Positions 1 through 8,251 of a stretch of DNA of 64,000 nt are shown in pieces. The stretch is taken from positions 1,116,001 to 1,180,000 of the forward strand of contig CAVUFH010000002.1 of assembly GCA_963740835.1 (NCBI GenBank). The letters are read 5' to 3'. Each line of letters opens with the position of its first letter. The first letter of the stretch is position 1. Source of the stretch: CAVUFH01 sp963740835 (GTDB lineage Bacteria > Actinomycetota > Acidimicrobiia > IMCC26256 > PALSA-610). The position numbers were made by a program, and so were the translations under genes. Under the pieces are notes generated by a model, which was given only the letters and a program-made list of their open reading frames with translations, was not told the DNA's origin and made no database searches.

Positions 1-1
1 T

Positions 2-253
2 GCGGCGCTCGTCAAGCCCGGTGGGGCGATCGTGTCGATCGTGGGCCAGCCGGAAACGGACCGCAGCGACATTCGTACGGTCGGCTTCGTTCGCGATCCC
101 AGCGGTGCCCAACTCCGCGAGATCGCTCGGCTCGTCGACGACGGGATCGTGCGCCCCGAAGTCAGCGCGGTCTACTCGCTCGCCGACGCCCGCGAGGCGT
201 TCATGGCCAAGTCCACCCAGCACATCCCGGCCAAGGTCGTGCTGACGCCCTGA
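2..253 (+). CDS. Zinc-type alcohol dehydrogenase / quinone reductase family, C-terminal part
   Basis: Only the last 83 codons are inside the window; the gene enters from the left edge. The frame is open from base 2. It reads through a glycine-rich beta strand (KPGGAIVSIVG) and ends in a tail of the form YSLADAREAFMAKSTQHIPAKVVL, which is typical of medium-chain dehydrogenase/reductases of the NADPH:quinone reductase or zinc alcohol dehydrogenase type. These enzymes are soluble and transfer hydride between NAD(P)H and a carbonyl or quinone. The cofactor loop and any zinc ligands lie outside the window, so the substrate cannot be given. The next gene starts 25 bases downstream on the same strand and may be co-transcribed. 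Confidence 0.8.
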   Translation, partial: AALVKPGGAIVSIVGQPETDRSDIRTVGFVRDPSGAQLREIARLVDDGIVRPEVSAVYSLADAREAFMAKSTQHIPAKVVLTP

Positions 254-277
254 GGCATCGACGAGCTGGAGCCGATC

Positions 278-1579
278 GTGACCGAAGTGACCGCCGACCG
301 CGAGCGTGACGTATACCTCGTCGGTCGGCGGCACTCACCGCACGTGCAGGATCTGCGCGACTTCCTCAGTCGCAACCGGGTCGCGTTCGGGTGGGTCGAT
401 CTCGATCACGACCCGCTCGTGCGCGCGCTCGGCGCCCGGGTGCCCGACGGCCTTCGTCTTCCCGTCTTCGTGGATGCCGATGGCTCCGTCAGTGAGTGGC
501 CGGCCGGTGACGACGACCGAACCGCGTACAACCTCGCGCGGGCGCAACTGGCCGAGCGCGTCGGTCTCCACACGCGTCCGGACAAAGACCTCTACGACGT
601 CGTGATCGTCGGTGCCGGACCGGCCGGCCTCACGGGCGCCGTCTACGCCGCTTCCGAGGGCCTCGACACGGTCGTTATCGAGCTCCACGCGCCCGGCGGC
701 CAGGCCGGCACCAGCTCGCGCATCGAAAACTATCCGGGCTTTCCGAACGGCATCTCCGGCAACGACTTGGCCGAGGCCGCGTTCGACCAGGCGGTCCGGT
801 TCGGCGCCGAGTTCGTGATCGGTTGCGATTTCACCAGCGCGACCGCCGACGACGAGGGCAATGCACGCGTCACGCTCGTCAACGGTGCCGTCGTGCGCGG
901 TCGCGCCGGGATCGGAGCGACCGGTTCGCACTATCGCCGGCTCGACGCGCCCGGTGTGCGCGAGCTCGTTGGTGCCGGCGTGTACTACGGGGCCGCGCCA
1001 CGCGAGGCCGCGTACCATCGCGACGGCCACGTCTTCGTCGTCGGCGGCGCGAACTCGGCCGGCCAGGCCGCGCTGTACCTCGCGGAGTTCGCGGCGCACG
1101 TGACACTGGTTGTGCGTGCCACATCCCTGGCCGACGGTATGTCGCACTACTTGGTCACCCGCTGCGAAGCGCACCCGCGCATCACGGTCCTCACGAGCGC
1201 GCACGTCGTACGCGCGCTCGGACAGGAGCGGCTCGAGGCCTTGCACATCGACGTCGCCGGAAACGTCGAGGTCGTCGATGCCGATGCGCTCTTCATCCTC
1301 ATCGGCGGGGTGCCGACGTCGAATCGTGTCGATTGGGCCCGACGCGACGACGCCGGATTCTTCCTGACGGGTCCGGACGTGTTGGCGAACGGTGGTCGCG
1401 GCACGTGGTGGAAGCTCGAACGCGAACCTCAATTTCTCGAGTCGAGCTCGCCGGGGATCTTCTTCGCGGGCGACGTGCGCCACGGCTCGATCAAGCGGGT
1501 GGCGTCAGCCGTCGGCGAAGGCGCGATGGCGGTGCAGCAGGTCCACCGCTTCCTCGCCGAGATGCAGCAGCGCACGTAG
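278..1579 (+). CDS. Thioredoxin-reductase-like FAD oxidoreductase lacking CxxC, with N-terminal glutaredoxin-like domain
   Basis: 433 aa from a GTG preceded by GGAG at 7 bases. Residues 10-75 resemble a thioredoxin/glutaredoxin fold (DVYLVGRRHSPHVQDLRDFL) without a redox Cys pair. Residues 108-430 are a two-dinucleotide-domain flavoprotein: VGAGPAGL at 111-118 binds FAD, VVGGANSAGQA at 254-264 is the NADPH Rossmann turn, and the end carries GDVRHGSIKRVASAVGEGA. Where thioredoxin reductases have CATCDG, this protein has VYYGAAPREA (235-244), so it cannot do the usual dithiol exchange. This cysteine-less group is known, often fused to regulator domains, and its electron acceptor is unclear. NADPH-dependent redox activity is inferred. 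Confidence 0.85.
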   Translation: MTEVTADRERDVYLVGRRHSPHVQDLRDFLSRNRVAFGWVDLDHDPLVRALGARVPDGLRLPVFVDADGSVSEWPAGDDDRTAYNLARAQLAERVGLHTRPDKDLYDVVIVGAGPAGLTGAVYAASEGLDTVVIELHAPGGQAGTSSRIENYPGFPNGISGNDLAEAAFDQAVRFGAEFVIGCDFTSATADDEGNARVTLVNGAVVRGRAGIGATGSHYRRLDAPGVRELVGAGVYYGAAPREAAYHRDGHVFVVGGANSAGQAALYLAEFAAHVTLVVRATSLADGMSHYLVTRCEAHPRITVLTSAHVVRALGQERLEALHIDVAGNVEVVDADALFILIGGVPTSNRVDWARRDDAGFFLTGPDVLANGGRGTWWKLEREPQFLESSSPGIFFAGDVRHGSIKRVASAVGEGAMAVQQVHRFLAEMQQRT

Positions 1580-1725
1580 CACGGCGCGGACCACTCGGGA
1601 CGACTTCACCATGTCGGGGTCGCGTTGGGACACGTGCTCGGACGGGCTCACCCTGCCGGCACCGAAAGGGAACATCGAGGCGGCCGAGAAACGCTGGGCG
1701 CGCGACGTATGTATCGGCGACCTCT

Positions 1726-1750
1726 TTCGCGGTAGCCGCGGGCCCGCGAA
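1726..1750. terminator. Hairpin between convergent genes
   Basis: TTCGCGG and CCGCGAA form a perfect 7-base stem around an 11-base loop, between a plus-strand gene ending at 1579 and a minus-strand gene ending at 1803. There is no T-run. The placement suggests a shared terminator, but GC-rich DNA makes such stems often by chance. The rest of 1580-1802 shows nothing else. Confidence 0.35.
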
Positions 1751-1802
1751 GCGCGCAGTTTCACCTGATCCGCGGCACAACTGCTTCGCGGCGCGGCCTT
1801 GC

Positions 1803-3176
1803 TCAGGCGGGCGGGATGTTCTGGTTCAGGTGGAAGAGGTTGTCGGGGTCGTAGGTGCGCTTGACGTCCCGGAGGCGCTCGTAGTTCCCGCGGTAGTTGT
1901 CCTGGATGCGGGTCTGGTCGTCGTCCGCCATGAAGTTGACGTACCCGCCGGGTTCAGAGTGGGGCGCGGTCGCTTGGTAGTAGTCACGCACCCACTGGAT
2001 GCGCTCGGTGTCGAGAGCGGGGTCCTCCCAGGCACAAACGATCACGGTGGCGTAGCTCGCGTCCCGGTAGGCAAACGCGGTATCCGTCGGCCCGACGCGA
2101 TGACACGCCCCGTTGATCGGGTACAGGTGCATGGTTGCGCTCACCTCGGGAACCTGCGGACCGTGCGCGAGGTGCGCATCGATGGCGGCGTCGGTGAGCT
2201 CGGTGACGAAATTGCCCTTCCAGTAGCTGCGGATCCCCTTGGGAAAGATGGGATCGAACGCGGCGTTGAGCGCCGGGTAGGGCATGGGGCCGACCATCTC
2301 CGCCACGACGGGCGCGAGGTCGCGGAACGGCTTCATCGCGTTCTCACCTTCGTCGAGCGGCCCGGCCCAGTGCACGACTGCGAGGCAGAAGGTGTCGCCG
2401 TGACGGTCAGGCGGGATGAACTCCAACGGTGGCGCGACTTGGAACGCGGGGAACGCACCGTAAGCCTCCGGGGCGGTCTGGATGAAGTCCCGGTAGAAGC
2501 GCAGCAACGTCCCCGCATGCTCGAGCTCGTAGAAGAACAAGCCGACGTAGACGTCCTTGAGCGGGTGCAGCTGGAATTCGAAGGAGCTCACGACCCCGAA
2601 GTTGCCGCCGCCCCCACGCAGTGCCCAGAACAGGTCCGCGTTCTCGGTCGCGCTCGCCGTTCGCACCTGTCCGTCAGCAGTAACGACGTCAGCTGAAATC
2701 AGATTGTCGATCGACAGGCCGTATCCGCGGGTCAAGTAGCCGATCCCGCCGCCCAGGGTGAGGCCACCGACTCCCGTGGTGGAAATGATCCCGCCCGTCG
2801 TCGCCAGCCCGTACGCGTGCGTGGCGTAGTTGAAGTCTCCCCATGTCGCGCCTCCGCCCGCGCGGGCGGTCCGTGCCTCGGGATCGACATGGACGTGCCG
2901 CATCCGGCCCAGGTCGAGGACGACGCCGTCGTCGTTGGTCCCGAAACCGGGGGCGCTGTGTCCGCCTCCGCGAACTGACAGGTCCAATCCCGCGTCGCGG
3001 GCGAAGTTCACGACGGCGATCACATCGGCGACCTGCTCTGCCTCGATGATCGCCCGCGGGTGCCGGTCGAACATTCCATTGTGGACCGCCCGGGCGTCGT
3101 CATAGCCCGGATCATCGTCGGTGAGAACTCGTGCGCGAACCTGCTCCCGCAGCTGGTCGATCGTCGGAGCGCCCAT
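1803..3176 (-). CDS. FAD-binding oxidoreductase, berberine bridge enzyme family
   Basis: 457 aa; the ATG is preceded by GGGGAGG at 8 bases. The N-terminal half is a PCMH-type FAD-binding domain. RGGGHSAPGFG at 69-79 carries the histidine (H73) that binds FAD covalently in this family. The second covalent residue, a Cys just before the VGVGG turn, is absent (IISTTGVGG, 130-138), so linkage would be through one residue only. LRGGGGNFGVV follows. The C-terminus has the BBE-domain signature YVNFMADDD ... DPDNLFHLNQNI. Relatives oxidise sugars, alkaloids or polyketide alcohols with O2. No signal peptide is visible. The substrate is unknown. Confidence 0.88.
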   Translation of the reverse strand: MGAPTIDQLREQVRARVLTDDDPGYDDARAVHNGMFDRHPRAIIEAEQVADVIAVVNFARDAGLDLSVRGGGHSAPGFGTNDDGVVLDLGRMRHVHVDPEARTARAGGGATWGDFNYATHAYGLATTGGIISTTGVGGLTLGGGIGYLTRGYGLSIDNLISADVVTADGQVRTASATENADLFWALRGGGGNFGVVSSFEFQLHPLKDVYVGLFFYELEHAGTLLRFYRDFIQTAPEAYGAFPAFQVAPPLEFIPPDRHGDTFCLAVVHWAGPLDEGENAMKPFRDLAPVVAEMVGPMPYPALNAAFDPIFPKGIRSYWKGNFVTELTDAAIDAHLAHGPQVPEVSATMHLYPINGACHRVGPTDTAFAYRDASYATVIVCAWEDPALDTERIQWVRDYYQATAPHSEPGGYVNFMADDDQTRIQDNYRGNYERLRDVKRTYDPDNLFHLNQNIPPA

Positions 3177-3333
3177 CTGTGTTACCTCCCCGCGTTGGCT
3201 TGGATGGCCGATGCCTCATTCATCTTCTGACCAGACACGTCGCCCTGCAAGGTCCCGCATCGAACGCGTCACGGCCGACTCCCCCAGGCCTGGACAGAAC
3301 TGGGAGTCGTTCTGTCGCCGTTCTCGAGGTCGA

Positions 3334-4140
3334 TCACCAGCTGACGGCGTAGCACTGCGCGGGCTCGGGCATTCCCTTGAGCTCATGTCGACCGTTGTCG
3401 GAGAACTCGAAAGGCTTGCCGATGCAGAGCTCGCGGACAGCCAACGACACGATGATGTCTCCGGGCGCACCCAGCGCGCACAAGCGGGCCGCAAGCTGCA
3501 CCGCAGCGCCGAACAGATCATCGCTGCCATCCGTGACGGGCTCGCCGGCGCTGATGCCGATGCTCAGCTCGAGTGGAATCGACGCGCCGGCGTTCTGTGC
3601 TTGAACACCGCGCTGCACATCGACCGCGAACGCGACCGCTGAGACAACCGAAGTGAATGCGGCCATGATTCCGTCGCCGGTGTGCTTGATTTCACGACCG
3701 TGGTGTACGACGAGCTCATAGCGAACGATCCGGTCGTGCTCCCGCAGGACAGCCACATGGCCGTCGTCGCCCAGTTGATGGGTTTGCGCGACAGACCCGC
3801 GCATATCTGTGAACACGATCGCGCGGGTCGCGGGTGTGATCGTGGCGCGGTCGTGCAAGTGGGTCGGAAGCGCTCCCAGAAGGTGCTCGAGCGGCATGCC
3901 CTGCGGCAGTTCGATGATCACGTTCGCGGACGAGTCGTGCGCCTCGCGATGCACCGCGTCGACCGCTTCTCGGTTCGGACCTTCCATGAGGCAGAAGACA
4001 GTGCCTGCGTCCCGGTCGAACCAATACGTGTGATATTGCACGTCATAGCGCGCTTGCACAGCGAGGTCACGCTGATGCGCGATCGCGATCTCCTCGGGTG
4101 TCAGGTCGACCCCGTCGTGACGATCCATGAAGATCGGCAC
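3334..4140 (-). CDS. DUF4242 (SCO4226-like) domain fused to class III nucleotide cyclase domain
   Basis: 268 aa. The start is GTG at 4140 because MPIFMDRHDG begins the domain; an ATG four codons later is possible. Residues 1-80 match the small DUF4242 fold (AHQRDLAVQARYDVQYHTYWFD, GTVFCLMEGP), whose characterised member in Streptomyces binds nickel. Residues 105-268 are a class III cyclase: metal aspartates D112 (FTDMRGS) and D156 (HTGDGIMA), and GAAVQLAARL at 211-220. In the last motif the transition-state Asn is Gln (Q215), while Arg (R219) is kept. Activity may therefore be reduced or altered. No membrane segment is seen. A metal- or ligand-sensing cytosolic cyclase is an inference. Confidence 0.8.
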   Translation of the reverse strand: MPIFMDRHDGVDLTPEEIAIAHQRDLAVQARYDVQYHTYWFDRDAGTVFCLMEGPNREAVDAVHREAHDSSANVIIELPQGMPLEHLLGALPTHLHDRATITPATRAIVFTDMRGSVAQTHQLGDDGHVAVLREHDRIVRYELVVHHGREIKHTGDGIMAAFTSVVSAVAFAVDVQRGVQAQNAGASIPLELSIGISAGEPVTDGSDDLFGAAVQLAARLCALGAPGDIIVSLAVRELCIGKPFEFSDNGRHELKGMPEPAQCYAVSW

Positions 4141-4219
4141 GACGCAAGCCTACCGGCATGTCGGAGCCGAAGCAGCTGAGCGCGTGTTGGTTCATCGCCG
4201 TCACGCGTGTGTCGCGGAG

Positions 4220-4337
4220 CCACGAGGTTCACCCAAAGGAGGCTGGTCATGACGCCGCCGAGCACGAGTCCGGCGCCAGATCCCGCAACGACGTCGAGCG
4301 GGTTGCGCGCACCGACGTACACGCGCCCGATCGGTGG
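4220..4337 (-). pseudogene. Remnant of the 3' end of a PAP2 phosphatase gene
   Basis: This stretch aligns base by base with 6395-6510, the last 30 codons and downstream flank of the intact PAP2 gene. The fragment reads RVYVGARNPLDVVAGSGAG, against RVYVGAHNPLDVLAGLGAG in the parent. Near the end an extra base changes the frame, so the parental stop is lost. The catalytic PSGH part is absent. The fragment and the parent flank the monooxygenase gene in the same orientation. From 4338 to 4535 I see no gene or other recognisable element. Confidence 0.8.
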
Positions 4338-4535
4338 ACGCGCCAGTAGGGACCGATGAATGCTGTGCGGGGCACGACATGGGGGTGACGGTCGACCTGG
4401 TCGGTCGGCGCGTGCTCCGACGAACGATCTTCGACATGTCGCCCGACTGCTCCCCCGTGCGCGTGCGAGCCGCCATCATGTACATGGTTTCGGTCGCATC
4501 GCCACCACCGCGAGCGCCGTCGAGCGGTCAGACGG

Positions 4536-6341
4536 TCAGCCGCGAAGCTCGAGACCCTCGAACTCGCCCGAGTTGCGCCACTGATCGACGAACTCGAAGA
4601 ACGCGACTGGGCCAAGCGGGTAGCCCGCCATCGCGAAGCGCTCGCGCGTGTTCAGGAGCTGGCCCTCGTTGTTGTAGTAACCGGGCGTGCAGTCCGTGTT
4701 GCCGAGGAGCGCGGAAGGGTTGCTCTCGATCAGCTGCATCCATGCGACTTCCGCTTCCTCGGTGGCCTCCACCTCGCGCACCCCGTGCTCGGTCGTGTGG
4801 CGCACGACTGCTGCGACCGTCGTGCCGCCCTCCACGTAGTTGTGCGTCACGTTCGCGATGAGGTTCGCGCCCTGCGCGAATCCCAGAATGAACAGGTTCG
4901 GGAAGCCGTGCACGTGCATCCCGTGCAGCGTGCTCATGCCATCGGACCAGTGCTCGGACAGCTTCTCGCCGTAGCGGCCGATCGTGTCGAAGCCCGCGCG
5001 CCGTTCGTAGCTGGTACCGACCTCGAAGCCGGATGCGAAGACCAGGCAGTCGAGCTCGTAGTGCACGCCCTTCACCCAGACGCCGGTCTCATCGATCCGT
5101 TCGACGCCCTTGCCGTCGGTGTCGACGAGGCGGCACGACGGAAGGTTGTACGCCTGCAGGTACTCGTCGTGGAAGCAAGGACGCTTGCACAGCTGCCGGT
5201 ACCAGGGCTTCAACGCCTCCGCGGTGACGGGATCCCGCACGATGTCGTCGCAGCGGGCGCGGATGTCTTCCATCTTCTCGTCGTCGCTCGCTTCGTACGC
5301 GCGCTGAATGACCTCGGGCGTGAACTCGATGCCGGGGTTCTCTTCCACGACCGCGAGCACGCGCCGCTGGACGCGCCGCGCGAGGTCGGTCCACCCGTCC
5401 TGGACCAGGTCCTCGTCCGTGAGCCCGAAGCCGAGCAGCGTCGCGAAATTGGTGAGCCACTTGCCCTGCCAGCCCGGCTCGAGCGAGGCGAACCACTCGG
5501 GATCGATCGGGTGATTGCCGCGCACGTCGATCGCCGACGGTGTGCGCTGGAAGACGTACAACTCGCCGGCGTCGCGTGCGAGCGGCGCGATGCACTGCAC
5601 CGCGGTTGCACCCGTCCCGATGATGCCGACCCGCTTGTCGGCGAGGGCCGTCATCGGCGCACCGGTCCAGTCGCCTCCGGTGTAGCTGTAGTCCCACCGG
5701 CTCGTGTGGAACGTGTGGCCGGCGAATGTCTCGATGCCCGGTACGCCGGGCAGCTTCGGACGGTTGAGCGGCCCGGTGCCCATCGCGACGAAGCGGGCGC
5801 GGATGCCGTCGCCGCGATCGGTGTGGATCACCCACTGCGCCGCGTCATCGTCCCACTCGAGGCGCGTCACCTGCGTCGAGAAGATCGCGTGCTCGTAGAG
5901 GCCGAAGCTCTTCGCGATGCGCTGCGCGTGCCCGAAGATCTCCGGTGCCATCACGTACTTCTGGGTCGGCATGTGGCCGGTCTCTTCGAGCAACGGCAGG
6001 TACACCATCGCGGCGGTGTCGCACATCGCGCCGGGATAGCGGTTCCAGTACCACGCGCCGCCGACGTCGCCGCCGCTCTCGATGATGCACACGTCGTCGA
6101 TCCCGGCCTGCTTCAAGCGCGCGCCCGTGCAGAGTCCGGAGAAGCCACCGCCGATCAGCACGACCGTGTGCTCGGCGAAGATCGGGGGGCGCTCGACCGG
6201 CGCGACGTACGGGTCTTCGCCGAAGTGCGCGAACTTGCCCCTCGGTTCCAGGTACTGGGCGTTCCCGTCCGGCCGGAGCCGCTTGTCGCGCTCCTCGCGG
6301 TACTTGGCCCGGAGGAAATCGGGGTCGATCATCGTCGCCAT
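4536..6341 (-). CDS. Baeyer-Villiger-type flavin monooxygenase
   Basis: 601 aa from ATG 6341 (MATMIDPDFLRAKY). The frame is open further upstream, but that part is Arg-rich and runs into the PAP2 gene. Two Rossmann motifs are visible: VLIGGGFSGL (61-70, FAD) and GIIGTGATA (239-247, NADPH). Between them FAGHTFHTSRWD at 206-217 matches the Baeyer-Villiger fingerprint FxGxxxHxxxW. Such enzymes insert one O2 oxygen next to a ketone, giving esters or lactones from cyclic ketones, steroids or long-chain ketones. The long N-terminus and the length resemble cyclododecanone/steroid-type BVMOs, but the substrate is not readable from sequence. The gene is flanked by a PAP2 gene and its 3' remnant. Confidence 0.9.
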   Translation of the reverse strand: MATMIDPDFLRAKYREERDKRLRPDGNAQYLEPRGKFAHFGEDPYVAPVERPPIFAEHTVVLIGGGFSGLCTGARLKQAGIDDVCIIESGGDVGGAWYWNRYPGAMCDTAAMVYLPLLEETGHMPTQKYVMAPEIFGHAQRIAKSFGLYEHAIFSTQVTRLEWDDDAAQWVIHTDRGDGIRARFVAMGTGPLNRPKLPGVPGIETFAGHTFHTSRWDYSYTGGDWTGAPMTALADKRVGIIGTGATAVQCIAPLARDAGELYVFQRTPSAIDVRGNHPIDPEWFASLEPGWQGKWLTNFATLLGFGLTDEDLVQDGWTDLARRVQRRVLAVVEENPGIEFTPEVIQRAYEASDDEKMEDIRARCDDIVRDPVTAEALKPWYRQLCKRPCFHDEYLQAYNLPSCRLVDTDGKGVERIDETGVWVKGVHYELDCLVFASGFEVGTSYERRAGFDTIGRYGEKLSEHWSDGMSTLHGMHVHGFPNLFILGFAQGANLIANVTHNYVEGGTTVAAVVRHTTEHGVREVEATEEAEVAWMQLIESNPSALLGNTDCTPGYYNNEGQLLNTRERFAMAGYPLGPVAFFEFVDQWRNSGEFEGLELRG

Positions 6342-6400
6342 CCCGGCATTGTTGCACGAGGCGTGCACGGAGTGCGCTGAAGCACGCGCGGCCACGAACG

Positions 6401-6964
6401 TCACCCGAAGAGCGCTGTCATCACGCCGCCGAGCACGAGCCCGGCGCCGAGTCCCGCGAGGACGTCGAGCGGGTTGTGTGCACCGACGTAGACCCGACCG
6501 ATGATCACGAGCAACGTCAGGCCGAACGCGACCCACACCGCCCACGCGGGCAGGAGTGGCGCAACGAGGCAGGCCACGGCCGCGACGAGGATGACGTGAC
6601 CCGAAGGAAAACTCGGGCCCTTCGACGGTACGTCGTTCCCGCGCAGGACAGCTCCCGGTTCGCTCGTACCCGGACGCTGACGTACCTGGAGGTATGCCGC
6701 CATCTCATGGCGAACGACACGCTCGGTCACGAGCTTCAGCAGCATCGCGGCGACGACGCCGGCGGCGACGTCGAGCTCACCCGCCCACCAGGCGATCACC
6801 AGGCCGACGCTCGTACCCACGACGAGATTGCCGAGCTGCATCGGCAACCAGAGCACGAAGAACAGCCATGCGGGCAGTCCGTTGACGACCCGAAAGATGC
6901 GCATCTCCCACGCAGGGATGAACGCACGGCGCGCGCCGACGATCGATGCGACGAGCACGATCAC
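6401..6964 (-). CDS. PAP2-family membrane phosphatase
   Basis: About 187 aa from GTG 6964. The preceding in-frame codons (to a TAA about 15 codons upstream) still look like a membrane segment (VWFSVAGAGVIVLVASIVG) but contain no ATG or GTG, so the start may be non-canonical or damaged. Several hydrophobic segments flank the PAP2 motifs: KLVTERVVRH with QRP near residue 98, PSGH at 120-123 and GRVYVGAHNPLD at 156-167, giving the catalytic His163 and Asp167. Family members dephosphorylate phosphatidate, undecaprenyl diphosphate or related lipids at the membrane. Its 3' end has a degraded copy at 4220-4337. Confidence 0.8.
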   Translation of the reverse strand: MIVLVASIVGARRAFIPAWEMRIFRVVNGLPAWLFFVLWLPMQLGNLVVGTSVGLVIAWWAGELDVAAGVVAAMLLKLVTERVVRHEMAAYLQVRQRPGTSEPGAVLRGNDVPSKGPSFPSGHVILVAAVACLVAPLLPAWAVWVAFGLTLLVIIGRVYVGAHNPLDVLAGLGAGLVLGGVMTALFG

Positions 6965-7064
6965 CCCGGCTCCGGCTACGGAGAACCAGACGAAGCGGAT
7001 GCAGAATCCTTACACGACTTCGCCCGCTCAGATCACCGCTGTCCGATCGATGCCGCGTGTCCAC

Positions 7065-7499
7065 CTAGCTCGTCAACCTGACATCACTCACGTCACGCTC
7101 CGCCAACTCCGCACCCCGGCCGCCGTACCACCACGCATGGCGCAGGCGACCCGGCTCGGGTATCGACAGCACGACCTTCATCGGATACGCCACCTCGTCG
7201 CGGGGTTCGAAAACGCCGGGGTCACCCTCGTGCAGGATCGTCACCGAACCGGCGTGCGTATCAGCAATGACCATGACGACGTCCCCGGAATGGGTTCGAC
7301 CGATCACCGTGTGTTCGACATGCCCACGCGGATTGTCGGGGAACGCGGCATTGAGGATCTCGTAGTCGAGCGCGACACCAGCTCGGCCCGGCAACGGTGT
7401 CACCACGATGCGGGCGGCCCCGCGCACGTCAGAGTTCGTCACGGTGTCGATGCCCAGATACATGCCTGGATACTCGAGCAAGTCCTCGACGATCCCCAT
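7065..7499 (-). CDS. Hypothetical protein, 144 aa
   Basis: ATG 7499 is chosen over an earlier in-frame codon because AAAGGGAGG lies 5 bases upstream. The product begins MGIVEDLLEYPGMYLGID and shows alternating strand-like stretches (ALDYEILNAAF, GDVVMVIADTHAG, VAYPMKVVLSIPEPG) but no signal peptide or membrane segment. I recognise no family. It has a loose resemblance (LDYEIL / LDYEVL) to the small protein at 13297-13605. Its start faces the VOC gene, with an SGNH-lipoprotein remnant in between. Confidence 0.6.
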   Translation of the reverse strand: MGIVEDLLEYPGMYLGIDTVTNSDVRGAARIVVTPLPGRAGVALDYEILNAAFPDNPRGHVEHTVIGRTHSGDVVMVIADTHAGSVTILHEGDPGVFEPRDEVAYPMKVVLSIPEPGRLRHAWWYGGRGAELAERDVSDVRLTS

Positions 7500-7560
7500 A
7501 GTTGCCTCCCTTTCGGTGCTTCCGGACAATGCCGTCTCATCAAACGAGCTGCGCCATGTT

Positions 7561-7664
7561 TGCTCAGATCAGAGCTGCGTGTACGCCGTCGGACGCGAAC
7601 GATTCGGGATGTGCCCTGCGCGAGTGCGTCCCCATCCGCGACCCAGCATCCCCGCGCTCGCATC
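7561..7664 (-). pseudogene. Remnant of the 3' end of an SGNH-lipoprotein gene
   Basis: This stretch matches the 3' end of the lipoprotein gene at 14352-14981. A 16-base block over the stop codon is kept, about 54 bases are deleted, then about 85 bases align again (for example GTGTACGCCGTCGGACGCGA). The reverse-strand reading RGCWVADGDALAQ corresponds to RGCFVADWDALAQ in the parent. An extra C causes a frameshift, so it cannot be functional. The fragment sits in the divergent intergenic region before the VOC gene. Confidence 0.75.
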
Positions 7665-7693
7665 TCTACGCTCGGTCGTGCAATCTGTGCGCT

Positions 7694-8122
7694 GTGGAGC
7701 GACCACGCATTCGACTTCGGGGTCCGGTGCTCGATGCTGACGTTGCCCGCGCGGCTCTCGATCTGGCTGCGTTCTACGAGCAGCTTCTCGGTTGGCCGAT
7801 CGTCGAGAGCGCGCCCGGTGGTTGGGCGAAGCTGGAGTCGCCTGACGGTCTCAAGATCGAGATCCAAGGTTCGTCGGAGTATCGGCCGCCGGTCTGGCCG
7901 ACGGAACTCGGTGCGCAGCAGATGATGATGCACCTCGACTTCGCAACCGACGACCTCGACGCCGCGGTTGCCTGGGCGATTCAAGCCGGAGCGACACTCG
8001 CGTCGCATCAACCACAGCCTCACGTGCGGGTCCTGATCGATCCGGCGGGGCATCCGTTCTGCTTGTTTCGGGGCGCGTTCTCATCGACGGTCACTGTCGC
8101 CTCGGAGCGCACCGGTACTTGA
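7694..8122 (+). CDS. VOC-superfamily (glyoxalase/bleomycin-resistance-like) protein
   Basis: 142 aa from GTG 7694. The frame is open upstream, but that stretch is the SGNH remnant. The pattern LDLAAFYEQLLGWPIVESAPGG is the standard opening of a VOC half-module, and HLDFATDDLDAAVAWAIQAGA followed by VLIDPAGHPFCLF is the second. VOC proteins are metal-dependent isomerases, lyases or dioxygenases, or ligand binders. The substrate cannot be named. A hairpin 22 bases after the stop may end the transcript. Confidence 0.82.
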   Translation: MERPRIRLRGPVLDADVARAALDLAAFYEQLLGWPIVESAPGGWAKLESPDGLKIEIQGSSEYRPPVWPTELGAQQMMMHLDFATDDLDAAVAWAIQAGATLASHQPQPHVRVLIDPAGHPFCLFRGAFSSTVTVASERTGT

Positions 8123-8143
8123 GCACACGGGCGCGCGAGTTGC

Positions 8144-8169
8144 GCCGCCGAGTGGCGAGTGTCGGCGGC
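8144..8169 (+). terminator. GC-rich hairpin after the VOC gene
   Basis: GCCGCCGA and TCGGCGGC form a perfect 8-base stem with a 10-base loop, 22 bases after the stop at 8122. There is no T-tract, as is common for high-GC actinobacteria. Function as a terminator is inferred. Confidence 0.45.
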
Positions 8170-8251
8170 ATGAGACGGGCCATTCGGCTCTACCAATGAC
8201 GTCCGGCCGTGTTCAGGCTGGCGAAGCGGCGGCCTGACGACGGGAGCGACG

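Noticed and set aside
335..1483. Open frame antisense to the thioredoxin-reductase-like gene
   Set aside because: No recognisable domain and biased Arg/Asp/Glu content; the sense frame is a complete flavoprotein.
4785..6380. Open frame of 531 codons antisense to the monooxygenase
   Set aside because: Composition artefact of GC-rich coding DNA; the monooxygenase on the minus strand has all motifs.
4220..6510. Insertion sequence or integron carrying the monooxygenase
   Set aside because: No transposase, integrase or terminal inverted repeat is present; the flanking repeat is explained by a gene-end duplication.
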